Assembly (NCBI RefSeq): GCF_900996245.1
Contig: NZ_CAAJGK010000074.1
Span: 372,001-436,000, forward strand
DNA from: Paraburkholderia sp. BCC1886
GTDB taxonomy: Bacteria; Pseudomonadota; Gammaproteobacteria; Burkholderiales; Burkholderiaceae
Direction: 5' to 3'
Length of the DNA: 64,000 nt
Below are positions 27,565 to 35,351 of this stretch, one piece after another. Each line of letters opens with the position of its first letter. Positions within the stretch are counted from its first letter, which is position 1. A program made the translations under genes and the position numbers. The notes beneath the pieces were generated by a model. The model had not been told where the DNA came from. It worked only from the letters and a program-made list of their open reading frames with translations, and did no database searches.

Positions 27565-27587
27565 GGGGGCGCATTATAATCCCCGGC
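27565..27587. promoter_or_regulatory. Shared divergent promoter with palindromic -10 box, hrpA / argA
   Basis: The whole gap between the two start codons is 23 bases. Its centre ATTATAAT (27573-27580) is its own reverse complement and gives TATAAT on both strands. It lies seven bases from the argA ATG and eight from the hrpA ATG. Start points would therefore fall at or next to each ATG. The -35 elements would sit inside the opposite coding sequences and are poor. Confidence 0.6.
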
Positions 27588-28976
27588 ATGAATTCCCAAC
27601 CCGACCTCGTCCCCGCGCCCGCGAGCGTTCCGGCCCCCGCCGGAGCGACGGAAAACCTCGCACAACACGCGCAGTTTGTCGACTGGATGCGCTCAGTCGC
27701 CCCTTACATCCATGCGTTTCGCAACAAGACTTTCGTCGTCGGTTTCGGCGGCGAGGTTGTGCATCAGGGTCTCCTGAATGCGCTCGTGTCCGATATCGCG
27801 CTGTTGCAGGCCATGGGCATCCAGATCGTGCTGGTGCATGGTTCGAGACCGCAGGTCGAAGAGCAGATGAGTCTGCACGGCGTGGAATCCGAGTTTTCGC
27901 ACGGCATGCGCATCACGGACGCAAGGGCGCTCGAATCGGCGAAAGAAGCGGCTGGCGAAGTTCGGCTCGATATCGAGGCAGCCATCAGCCAGGGTTTGCC
28001 GAACACGCCAATGGCGCATGCGCACATCAGCGTGGTGTCGGGCAACTTCGTCACGGCACGCCCGGTCGGGATTCTGGACGGCGTCGACTTCGCCCACACC
28101 GGCGTGGTGCGCAAAATCGACGCGGATTCCATCCGCCATTCGCTCGCCAGCCGCAAGCTGGTGCTGCTCTCGCCGCTGGGTTTCTCGCCGACCGGCGAGG
28201 CATTCAATCTGTCGATGGAAGACGTGGCATCGGCCGCCGCCATCGCGCTGCGTGCCGACAAGATCGTGTTCCTGACCGAAACGCCGGGCCTCATGCAAAC
28301 CGGCGAGGAAGGCACCGAACTCGTCCGCGAACTGTCGCTGGACGACGCCTACAAGCTGCACGAAAGCGGTGAAGTCACCGGCGACGCGGGTTTCTATCTG
28401 AAGCACTCGATCCGCGCCTGCCGCGGCGGCGTGGCACGGGCGCACATCATCCCGTACGCGCTCGACGGCAGCCTGCTGCTCGAACTGTTCCTGCACGACG
28501 GCGTGGGCACGATGATCTCGTATGAGAACCTCGAAAGCTTGCGTGAAGCGACGCCGGACGACGTCGGCGGCATTCTCTCGCTGATCGAACCGCTGGAGTC
28601 CGACGGCACGCTGGTGCGGCGCGGCCGCCATCAGATCGAACGCGATATCGATCATTTCTCGGTCATCGAGCACGATGGCGTGCTGTTCGGCTGCGCGGCG
28701 CTGTATCCGTATCCGCAGGAGCGCATCGGCGAAATGGCCTGCCTGACGGTGTCGCCCGAAGCGCAAGGCACCGGCGACGGCGAACGTCTGCTCAAGCGCA
28801 TCGAGCAACGGGCGCGGGCGCGCGGCCTCACGCGCATTTTCGTGCTTACCACGCGGACCGAACACTGGTTTCTCAAGCGCGGTTTCGTCAAGGTCACAGT
28901 CGACGACCTGCCGGAAGACCGTCGCCGACTCTATAACTGGCAGCGCAAATCGCTGGTGCTGATGAAGCATCTTTGA
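27588..28976 (+). CDS. argA: N-acetylglutamate synthase
   Basis: The 462-aa enzyme makes N-acetylglutamate, the first step of arginine synthesis. It has an N-terminal amino-acid-kinase-like domain (about residues 40-300: [32 protein letters not shown]) and a C-terminal GNAT acetyltransferase domain (about 310-455) with the acetyl-CoA loop [14 protein letters not shown]. The kinase-like domain binds arginine for feedback inhibition in this class. The start has no ribosome site because the -10 box is seven bases away; a leaderless mRNA is likely. An alternative internal ATG ([11 protein letters not shown]) at about codon 30 would drop a Pro/Ala-rich leader. Confidence 0.93.
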   Translation: MNSQPDLVPAPASVPAPAGATENLAQHAQFVDWMRSVAPYIHAFRNKTFVVGFGGEVVHQGLLNALVSDIALLQAMGIQIVLVHGSRPQVEEQMSLHGVESEFSHGMRITDARALESAKEAAGEVRLDIEAAISQGLPNTPMAHAHISVVSGNFVTARPVGILDGVDFAHTGVVRKIDADSIRHSLASRKLVLLSPLGFSPTGEAFNLSMEDVASAAAIALRADKIVFLTETPGLMQTGEEGTELVRELSLDDAYKLHESGEVTGDAGFYLKHSIRACRGGVARAHIIPYALDGSLLLELFLHDGVGTMISYENLESLREATPDDVGGILSLIEPLESDGTLVRRGRHQIERDIDHFSVIEHDGVLFGCAALYPYPQERIGEMACLTVSPEAQGTGDGERLLKRIEQRARARGLTRIFVLTTRTEHWFLKRGFVKVTVDDLPEDRRRLYNWQRKSLVLMKHL

Positions 28977-29043
28977 ACGGGCCCGTCAGAGGTCCCGCCA
29001 ACGCGACTGCCCACCCCTACATCGATTAACGGAGAAGCACAGC

Positions 29044-29319
29044 ATGACTCGTATGGTTCAATGCGCGAAGCTCGGCAAGGAAGCCGAAGGTCTCGATTTC
29101 CCGCCGCTGCCCGGCGAACTCGGCAAGCGTATTTACGAAGGCATCTCGAAGGAAGCCTGGCAGGCCTGGTTGAAGCAGCAAACCATGCTGATCAACGAAA
29201 ACCGCCTGAACATGGCCGATCCGCGCGCGCGTCAATATCTGATGAAGCAGACCGAGAAGTTCTTCTTCGGCGAAGGCGCGGATACCGCGCAAGGTTACGT
29301 GCCGCCGCCCCCGGCTTGA
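29044..29319 (+). CDS. yggX: Fe(2+)-trafficking protein YggX
   Basis: The 91-aa protein matches the small YggX family in full: [17 protein letters not shown] with the conserved Cys7 near the N-terminus, [18 protein letters not shown], and [21 protein letters not shown]. It protects iron-sulfur enzymes from oxidative damage and has a role in iron trafficking. GGAGAA lies eight bases before the ATG. It follows argA by 67 bases and may share its transcript; a strong terminator follows. Confidence 0.95.
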   Translation: MTRMVQCAKLGKEAEGLDFPPLPGELGKRIYEGISKEAWQAWLKQQTMLINENRLNMADPRARQYLMKQTEKFFFGEGADTAQGYVPPPPA

Positions 29320-29362
29320 GCCAGCGAAGCGCGTTCTCAAAGCGAGCGCGGAAGACGCCCAG

Positions 29363-29390
29363 ATCCGCGCCCGGTGCGCGGATTTTTTTT
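29363..29390 (+). terminator. Rho-independent terminator after yggX
   Basis: The stem ATCCGCGC / GCGCGGAT with loop CCGGT is followed by eight T (29383-29390). Confidence 0.9.
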
Positions 29391-30116
29391 GCCTGTTTTC
29401 GCGCCGCGGCAGCCTTCTTTCCGGCCGCCTAAATTGGTCTAAACGGTACATTTTCGGCTCTTCTTAAGCCGCTCCTACAGACTGCCTCAATCCGCCCGAT
29501 CCCCCGCCCGGTAAGGGATTGCGCGCCTCGACCCACGCTCCGGCAGGACTTGGGGTTTGCACGATCCTCGTTCATCGTGCTAACATGTGCACCGTTCCAA
29601 CAGCAATTCACCTTCATTCGCGTTCTTTTCAAGTTGTGCCTGCGCGCCATTTTCCGGCCGGCAAGGCGCCTGAATCGAACAGTTTTTATACAAGAAGGCT
29701 TGTCGGTCGCCTCTTCGCCCAGTTGGCCATTGCTTTCGAGCTGCTTTCGAGCCTTAGCCAACCGGGCCAGGAAACATACACCGGCCTTTTTCGTTTCAAG
29801 CCTTCCAGCGGCGCGTGGGTCAGCTTCCAGCCACCCGGCGTCCTCATGTTTCTGCCCCCCTTCCACGGCCACGCAGAAGCAACAGTCAGCACAATCTAGA
29901 CGAGTGTTTTTTCGCGAATCGTTCGCGAGGCACGGGCGTTTTCTATTTCTCCGATCGGTCATGGCCGATTGGTCGGGTGGACCGCCCCTCCCCTATCGCC
30001 GCATGGCCGGCGACGGGATGCCATCGCCATTTTTTGCGTCATTCGCGAAACCGCACTTCCCCTGCACCCGCGACGGGACGCTCCCGCGTTTCGTCGCAGT
30101 CATTGGAGTTTCAATC
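29391..30116. other. 726-base gap before the MFS gene, no gene seen
   Basis: An open frame runs through 29550-30116 into the transporter gene, but its translation is low-complexity (Cys/Pro/Arg-rich) and has no start with a ribosome site. I see no RNA gene or repeat. It should contain the promoter of the transporter gene. Confidence 0.5.
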
Positions 30117-31586
30117 TTGAGCGCTTCCAGCAACGGCTTCTGGCGACACCACAAAGAAGAGCAACGCCTTTCGCTCGACGACATCACGGTCGTCGATAGA
30201 TCCCTCCTCAAGCGGGCCGTCGGCGCGATGGCGCTCGGCAACGCGATGGAATGGTTCGACTTCGGCGTGTATAGCTACATCGCCGTCACGCTCGGCAAGG
30301 TGTTCTTCCCGTCGTCGAGTCCGTCGGCTCAGTTGATTGCCACCTTCGGCACGTTCGCCGCGGCTTTCCTTGTGCGGCCGGTCGGCGGCATGGTGTTCGG
30401 CCCGCTCGGCGACCGGATCGGCCGTCAACGGGTGCTCGCGATGACCATGATCATGATGGCGCTCGGCACCTTCGCGATCGGCCTGATTCCGAGCTACGGC
30501 AGCGTGGGCATTCTCGCGCCGGTGCTGTTGCTGGTCGCGCGTCTGGTGCAGGGCTTCTCGACTGGCGGCGAGTACGGCGGCGCGGCGACCTTCATCGCGG
30601 AATTCTCGACGGACAAGCGCCGCGGGTTCATGGGCAGCTTCCTCGAATTCGGCACGCTGATCGGCTACGTGCTCGGCGCGGGCACGGTGGCGGTGCTGAC
30701 CGCGACGCTGTCGAGCGATGCGCTGTTGTCGTGGGGCTGGCGTGTGCCGTTCCTGATCGCGGGTCCGCTGGGTCTGGTGGGTTTGTACATCCGCCTGAAG
30801 CTCGAAGAGACGCCCGCATTCAAGAAGCAGGCTGAGCAGCGCGAAGCCGAAGACAAGGCATTGCCCAAGCAGTCGTTCCGTCATCTGCTTGCGCAGCAGT
30901 GGAAGCCGTTGCTGTTGTGCGTTGGCCTCGTGCTGATTTTCAACGTGACCGATTACATGGCGTTGTCGTATCTGCCGAGTTATCTGTCGGCCACGCTGCA
31001 CTTCAACGAAACGCACGGCCTGTTCCTCGTGCTGCTGGTGATGGTGCTGATGATGCCGATGACGCTCGCCGCCGGCCGTCTGTCCGACACGATTGGCCGC
31101 AAGCCGGTGATGCTGTTCGGCTGCGTGGGGCTGTTCGCGCTGTCGATTCCCGCGCTGCTGCTGATCCGCATGGGCACGGTGCTGCCGGTGTTCAGCGGGT
31201 TGATGATTCTGGGCGTGCTGCTGTCGTGCTTTACCGGTGTGATGCCGTCGGCGTTGCCGGCGCTGTTTCCGACGAAGATCCGTTATGGCGCGTTGGCTAT
31301 CGGCTTCAATATTTCGGTGTCGCTGTTTGGCGGGACGACGCCGCTCGTGACGGCGTGGCTGGTCGATCACACCGGCAACCTGATGATGCCGGCGTACTAC
31401 CTGATGGGTGCATCGCTGATCGGCATCGTGTCGGTGATTGCGCTGCGTGAGACTGCGCGCAAGCCGCTGCTGGGCTCGGGCCCGAGCGTCGCGACGCGTG
31501 CCGAAGCACATGCCGTGTTGCGCGGCGAGCGCGAAGCCGCGGAAATGGACGAACGGTATGCGGCGAACGCGACGGCGCGCGCGTGA
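30117..31586 (+). CDS. MFS transporter of the ProP/ShiA metabolite:H+ symporter type
   Basis: From a TTG at 30117 (GGAG at 30105-30108) the product is 489 aa. It shows the metabolite:H+ symporter signatures NAMEWFDFGVYSYIA at the start of helix 1, the RPVGGMVFGPLGDRIGRQRVL loop, and a second RLSDTIGRKPVML loop in the second half. Twelve transmembrane segments are visible. The family includes osmoprotectant (ProP), citrate and shikimate transporters. Proline/betaine is a reasonable first guess but the C-terminal coiled coil of E. coli ProP is not evident. Ends at a bidirectional terminator. Confidence 0.82.
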   Translation: MSASSNGFWRHHKEEQRLSLDDITVVDRSLLKRAVGAMALGNAMEWFDFGVYSYIAVTLGKVFFPSSSPSAQLIATFGTFAAAFLVRPVGGMVFGPLGDRIGRQRVLAMTMIMMALGTFAIGLIPSYGSVGILAPVLLLVARLVQGFSTGGEYGGAATFIAEFSTDKRRGFMGSFLEFGTLIGYVLGAGTVAVLTATLSSDALLSWGWRVPFLIAGPLGLVGLYIRLKLEETPAFKKQAEQREAEDKALPKQSFRHLLAQQWKPLLLCVGLVLIFNVTDYMALSYLPSYLSATLHFNETHGLFLVLLVMVLMMPMTLAAGRLSDTIGRKPVMLFGCVGLFALSIPALLLIRMGTVLPVFSGLMILGVLLSCFTGVMPSALPALFPTKIRYGALAIGFNISVSLFGGTTPLVTAWLVDHTGNLMMPAYYLMGASLIGIVSVIALRETARKPLLGSGPSVATRAEAHAVLRGEREAAEMDERYAANATARA

Positions 31587-31651
31587 TACGTGGGGTGTGC
31601 GCTGCGCTTGCTAGCGAGCCATAGCTGGCGCGCATGCGCGCATGGGCGTTG

Positions 31652-31690
31652 AAAACGAGGGGTCGGCAGCTTTGCCGGTCCCTCGTTTTT
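31652..31690. terminator. Bidirectional terminator between the MFS and phosphoesterase genes
   Basis: A long imperfect stem (AAAACGAGGGGTCGGCA pairing with TGCCGGTCCCTCGTTTT, two G-T pairs) has T-runs on both strands. It overlaps the stop codon of the phosphoesterase gene. Confidence 0.85.
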
Positions 31691-32174
31691 ATATTGGCAG
31701 CAGGTCGAAATTCGCGCTGACTTGCGAGCCATGGATTATCAGCATTCCCGCTGAGATGGGGAGCTTGAAACGGCGCGGTCCGGCGCTGCCGGGGTTCATG
31801 TAGAGCACGCCATCCTGTTCGTTTATCGACGGTCTGTGGGAGTGGCCGGTGATCACTACGCGGATGTTCTCGCGATTCGGGTCGGCGTTCAGGTAGCCGC
31901 TTACGTCGGCCATTTCGTGGACGACCAGGATGGTCACCTGCTGGATCGTGAGCTTCGCATGCGTTGGGAGCGATTGGGCCCATTCGCCAGTGTCGTTATT
32001 GCCGCGGACCGCGGTGAGAGGGGCTATTTTTCGGAGGGCGTCCAGGATCTCTGGGGTACAGATGTCGCCTGCGTGGATGATTGCTTCGCAAGTCGATAGG
32101 TAGTGGAGCGCCTCGGGGCGCAGGAGGTTGTGTGTGTCGGCTATTACGCCTATGCGGCTTGGGTTTTGTTGCAT
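31689..32174 (-). CDS. YfcE/MJ0936-type metallophosphoesterase
   Basis: The 161-aa protein has the full calcineurin-like metal site: IGVIADTHN (D and H), HAGDI, RGNNDTGEW, and the late TGHSHRP motif with NPGSAG following. Such enzymes are small phosphodiesterases; the natural substrate is unknown. The start MQQNP is encoded within the outer end of the inverted-repeat element at 32161-32732. The conserved part begins RIGVIADTHN. An insertion may have replaced the original start and promoter. Confidence 0.85.
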   Translation of the reverse strand: MQQNPSRIGVIADTHNLLRPEALHYLSTCEAIIHAGDICTPEILDALRKIAPLTAVRGNNDTGEWAQSLPTHAKLTIQQVTILVVHEMADVSGYLNADPNRENIRVVITGHSHRPSINEQDGVLYMNPGSAGPRRFKLPISAGMLIIHGSQVSANFDLLPI

Positions 32175-32732
32175 TGGTTTGCTGGCTTTTTGGCCTTTCC
32201 TTGTTTTGTTAGTGGTCTATTAGCGTTCCCCCTGTGCGGGGGGCACCTACTTTTCTTTGCCGCCGCAAAGAAAAGTAGGCAAAAGAAAGCGGGCTCACAC
32301 CGCTAATTCTTAAGCGGGCCCCGCAGCATTTCCTTGCTAGGGGTGCATCTGGAATCCGTGCTCCCGCACATTCCGCCTCAGTGACAAGGCAGTCATTCTT
32401 CCGGCGGCGCTTCGCGCGCCCCCGGGTCGTTCTACCACCTTCGGTTTTTCGACTTCCGTTGTGTTCCCATCCGCGACGCACGCAGTGCGGAGTGGGAGCT
32501 GATGAGTGCTTTGTCACTAACGTCAAATGCGCGACGGCACGGATTCCAGATGCACCACTACCAAGGAAATGCCGCGGTTCCCACTTAAGAATTAGCGGTG
32601 TGAGCCGCTTTCTCTTGCTTACTTCTCTTTGCGGCGGCAAAGAGAAGTAAGTGCCCCCCCGCACAGGGGGAACGCTAATAGACCACTAACAATACAAGGA
32701 GAGGCCAAAAAGCCAGTGCAACGAAAAAACCC
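32161..32732. mobile_element. Inverted-repeat element of about 570 bp with long imperfect arms (MITE-like)
   Basis: The left arm (about 32161-32365) and right arm (about 32530-32732) are near-perfect inverted copies. Shared blocks are GTTAGTGGTCTATTAGCG, TTCCCCCTGTGCGGGGG, a nested hairpin TTTGCCGCCGCAAAG, CTCACACCGCTAATTCTTAA and GGTGCATCTGGAATCCGTGC. The outer ends GGGTTTT..GTTGCA-TGG also match. The middle has a further inner pair (CAGTGACAAGGCAGTCATT / TGAGTGCTTTGTCACT). Reading frames exist in it but give Arg-rich, Cys-rich products with no family; I do not call them genes. No transposase. Similar repeats are, as far as I recall, common in Paraburkholderia genomes. Confidence 0.75.
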
Positions 32733-33308
32733 TCACCCCTCAACCAAATGTTCAATCCGCCGATCAGGCACCAACCACCACCCCGCCGCAAGTGCATAAA
32801 GCGCCGCCGCCCCCCAAGGGGCGAAAAACGCCAGCGCAATCCCCGCGAGATAAATCACCACCGACACCTTCCCCTTAAAGTCATTCCCAACCGCCCTGGC
32901 AATCGTCGACTCCCGACCATGCTCCCGAATCAACACCCGCGTCAAAATAAAATACGCCATCGCGGACATAAAAAGCACGACCCCATACATCGCCATCGGC
33001 CACGCTGCAAGATGATTCTCACCAACCCAATGCGTAACCGCCGGCAGCAACGACAACCAGAACAGTAGATGCAAATTGGCCCATAACACCGCGCCATTCA
33101 CCTTCTGCACCGCATGGAACATGTGATGATGATTGTTCCAGTAAATCCCGACGTAAATAAAACTCAGCACATAAGCACACATCACGGGAATCAACGGCGT
33201 CAACGCAGCAAGGTCGTGCCCCTCCGGCACCTTCACCTCGAGCACCATGATCGTGATGATGATGGCGATCACGCCATCGCTGAAAGCCTCGACGCGTCCC
33301 TTGCCCAT
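32733..33308 (-). CDS. TMEM175-type (DUF1211) potassium channel family membrane protein
   Basis: The 191-aa protein starts with the family motif RVEAFSDGVIAIIITIMVLEV in helix 1 and has about six hydrophobic segments. It ends RRIEHLVEG. The FSDG motif defines the pore helix of the bacterial TMEM175 channels, which conduct K+. Bacterial channels are tetramers of single six-helix units, which fits the length. The stop codon touches the end of the inverted-repeat element. Confidence 0.85.
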   Translation of the reverse strand: MGKGRVEAFSDGVIAIIITIMVLEVKVPEGHDLAALTPLIPVMCAYVLSFIYVGIYWNNHHHMFHAVQKVNGAVLWANLHLLFWLSLLPAVTHWVGENHLAAWPMAMYGVVLFMSAMAYFILTRVLIREHGRESTIARAVGNDFKGKVSVVIYLAGIALAFFAPWGAAALYALAAGWWLVPDRRIEHLVEG

Positions 33309-33434
33309 CGGTCGTCTTCCTGAATATGAATGAATGAGGTAAGGCGCCCAGCCCGTCTTCCTGTCGTGGACGGCCCGCGCCGCTCGCGATTATCCGCGAT
33401 GGCCCGACGCTTTGTCGATGCGCTTTCGGCGCAC

Positions 33435-34835
33435 CTAAAGCATCGGCTCGAGTCCGCCGAACAGCGTCGGCACCAGCTCGCTAATGGTGGGGTGAATATG
33501 CATCGCGTACTGCAACGTCGGGTAAGGTGCGCCCGCCGTCATGATGTCGATGAACGTGTGAATCGCTTCGTCACCATCGATGCCGTGAATCGCCGCGCCG
33601 AGAATCTGCTGGCTGTGCGGATCGACCAGCACCTTCATGAAGCCATCGGTCTCGCCGCGTTCGCGCGCGCGGCCCACGCGCGTCATCGGCATCGTGGCGA
33701 GCAGCGCAGCACGGCCGGAGCGCCGTACATCGGCTTCCGATAAACCGACGCGCGCCAACGGGGGATCGACGAACACCGCATACGCCATGATCCGCGTATC
33801 GACCGAGCGCGTACCGCCATCCAGCAGATTCGCCGCGACGATCTGGAAGTCGTCGTAGGACGTATGGGTGAACGCGCCGCGCCCGTTCACGTCGCCGATC
33901 GCCCACACGCCCGTCACGTGGGTGCGCAACTCGCCGTCAACGGGAATTATCCCGTGCGCGTCGGTCGCAATGCCCGCAGCCGCCAGCCCGAGGTCGTCGG
34001 TATTCGGCGCGCGGCCGGTCGCGAATAGCAGATGCGAGGCTTCGAGCGCGGGCCGGTTCTGCACGAAGCCGATGCAAACACGGTCCGGGTGATGCGGATG
34101 CGGTTCGACCCGAGCCGGTTCGACGCCGAACACGAACTCGATGCCCTCGCGCGTCAACACGTTTTGCACGGACTCGGCGAAATCCGCATCCTCGCGAGCC
34201 AGCACGCGATCACCGCGAACCAGCACCGTGACGCGGCTGCCAAAGCGGCGAAAAATCTGCGCGAATTCGAGCGCGATATAACTCGCCCCGACAATCACGA
34301 GATGTGCCGGCAGTTCGGTTAGTTCGAGCAGACTGGAATTGGTGTAATAGCGAATCCGCTCGAGCCCTTCGAGCGGCGGCACGACCGCACGTGTGCCGGT
34401 ATTGATGAAAATCTCGTCGGCGCTCAGTTCGTCGAGCAGGGCACCGTCAGGCCCAGTGATGGCAAGCGTGTGCTCGCCCGTGAAGCGCGCGTGCCCGTTG
34501 AAAACCGTCACGTTGTCGGCGCCGCGCAGCCACTTTTCGACGCCGTCGCGCGACTGCCCGATGATGCCGTCCTTGCGCGCCTTGACCGCCGCGAGGTCGA
34601 CGCTCACCGCCCCACTCACCTGCACGCCCAGTTCCGCCGCGTGACGCGCGACGTGCGCGGCGCGGGCGCTCGCCACATACGATTTGGTCGGCGTGCAGCC
34701 GACGTTCACACAGGTGCCGCCGAACGCGCCGCGTTCCACCACCGCGGTGCGCCGCCCGCTCTGGCCCAGCCGAACGGCGAGCGGCGCGCCGCCCTGGCCC
34801 GTGCCGATCACGATTGAGTCGAAGTGCTGTGGCAT
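33435..34835 (-). CDS. FAD-dependent pyridine nucleotide-disulfide oxidoreductase (mercuric reductase-like)
   Basis: The 466-aa protein is a class I flavin disulfide reductase. It has an FAD site (IVIGTGQGGAPLA), the redox pair C42/C47 (GGTCVNVGCTPTK), an NAD(P)H site (LVIVGASYIALEF), the second FAD motif (GVWAIGDVN) and the C-terminal dimer-interface His (MHIHPTISEL). It lacks the N-terminal metal-binding domain and C-terminal vicinal Cys of MerA, so mercury reduction is unlikely; a soluble disulfide reductase of unknown substrate is the better call. Single gene. Confidence 0.87.
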   Translation of the reverse strand: MPQHFDSIVIGTGQGGAPLAVRLGQSGRRTAVVERGAFGGTCVNVGCTPTKSYVASARAAHVARHAAELGVQVSGAVSVDLAAVKARKDGIIGQSRDGVEKWLRGADNVTVFNGHARFTGEHTLAITGPDGALLDELSADEIFINTGTRAVVPPLEGLERIRYYTNSSLLELTELPAHLVIVGASYIALEFAQIFRRFGSRVTVLVRGDRVLAREDADFAESVQNVLTREGIEFVFGVEPARVEPHPHHPDRVCIGFVQNRPALEASHLLFATGRAPNTDDLGLAAAGIATDAHGIIPVDGELRTHVTGVWAIGDVNGRGAFTHTSYDDFQIVAANLLDGGTRSVDTRIMAYAVFVDPPLARVGLSEADVRRSGRAALLATMPMTRVGRARERGETDGFMKVLVDPHSQQILGAAIHGIDGDEAIHTFIDIMTAGAPYPTLQYAMHIHPTISELVPTLFGGLEPML

Positions 34836-34972
34836 GGCAACGCTCCCGAAGCTCCAGTGAAAGTCGTAGCATCTTACCCGCGACTTTCCCCTTTGCCTCG
34901 GCTCGCCTCGACTCGCGCCGCGCTATTGCATCAGGAAGAACATACCGCTGCCAGCTTGAACGACACCGCGTG

Positions 34973-35173
34973 TCATGCGTGGCAATGCACGGCGCAGATC
35001 AATTCGCGTGAACGCTGCAGCGCGGCTTGCGCGCCGCGGGTGGCCACTACCCAGCCCACCTGGCCGAGATTGAAGTCCTGCGACACCATCACCTGCATGA
35101 GGGCCACCATCGGCAAGACCACCGATGGCCGGTAAAGCTGATTCCTGATTGCGGCTGGCATGACGGTTCCCAT
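34973..35173 (-). CDS. Small hypothetical protein, 66 aa
   Basis: The product reads MGTVMPAAIRNQLYRPSVV, then LPMVALMQVMVSQDFNLGQ and ends RSRELICAVHCHA. The even, non-repetitive composition and Cys/His end look like a real protein rather than a shadow. The ribosome site is unclear and the frame is open upstream to 35407. I do not recognise a family. It lies between two minus-strand genes. Confidence 0.4.
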   Translation of the reverse strand: MGTVMPAAIRNQLYRPSVVLPMVALMQVMVSQDFNLGQVGWVVATRGAQAALQRSRELICAVHCHA

Positions 35174-35300
35174 CGCGAGGGGCCGCTTCGGCTCCCCGCT
35201 CCATTGACGTTTCGATGGGAGGATTCTAGGCAGACTGCCCGAGCCGATAAATAGCCCGATCGCGAAGGCACTTGTTAGTGAAAGCGAACAATCGCGCGCA

Positions 35301-35336
35301 CGCCGCTGCGCATGCCGCTGCGCATGCCCTTGCACA
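35301..35336 (-). repeat. Short 12-bp repeat tract
   Basis: On the minus strand three units of GGCATGCGCAGC type follow each other, just downstream of the GGDEF-EAL gene. The unit shares GGCATGCGCAG with the array at 17487-17602. Confidence 0.65.
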
Positions 35337-35351
35337 CAAACGCTCACCTGA

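Noticed and set aside
29550-30116. 5' extension of the MFS gene
   Set aside because: The translation is low-complexity and the TTG at 30117 has a good ribosome site directly before the conserved N-terminus.
32209-32664. Open frames of 150 and 89 codons within the inverted-repeat element
   Set aside because: The same sequence in inverted copies gives similar Arg/Cys-rich products from both strands, without ribosome sites or a family. They are by-products of the repeat.
33435-34835. Mercuric reductase (merA)
   Set aside because: The redox pair is present but the N-terminal metal-binding domain and C-terminal Cys pair of MerA are absent, and there are no mer neighbours.
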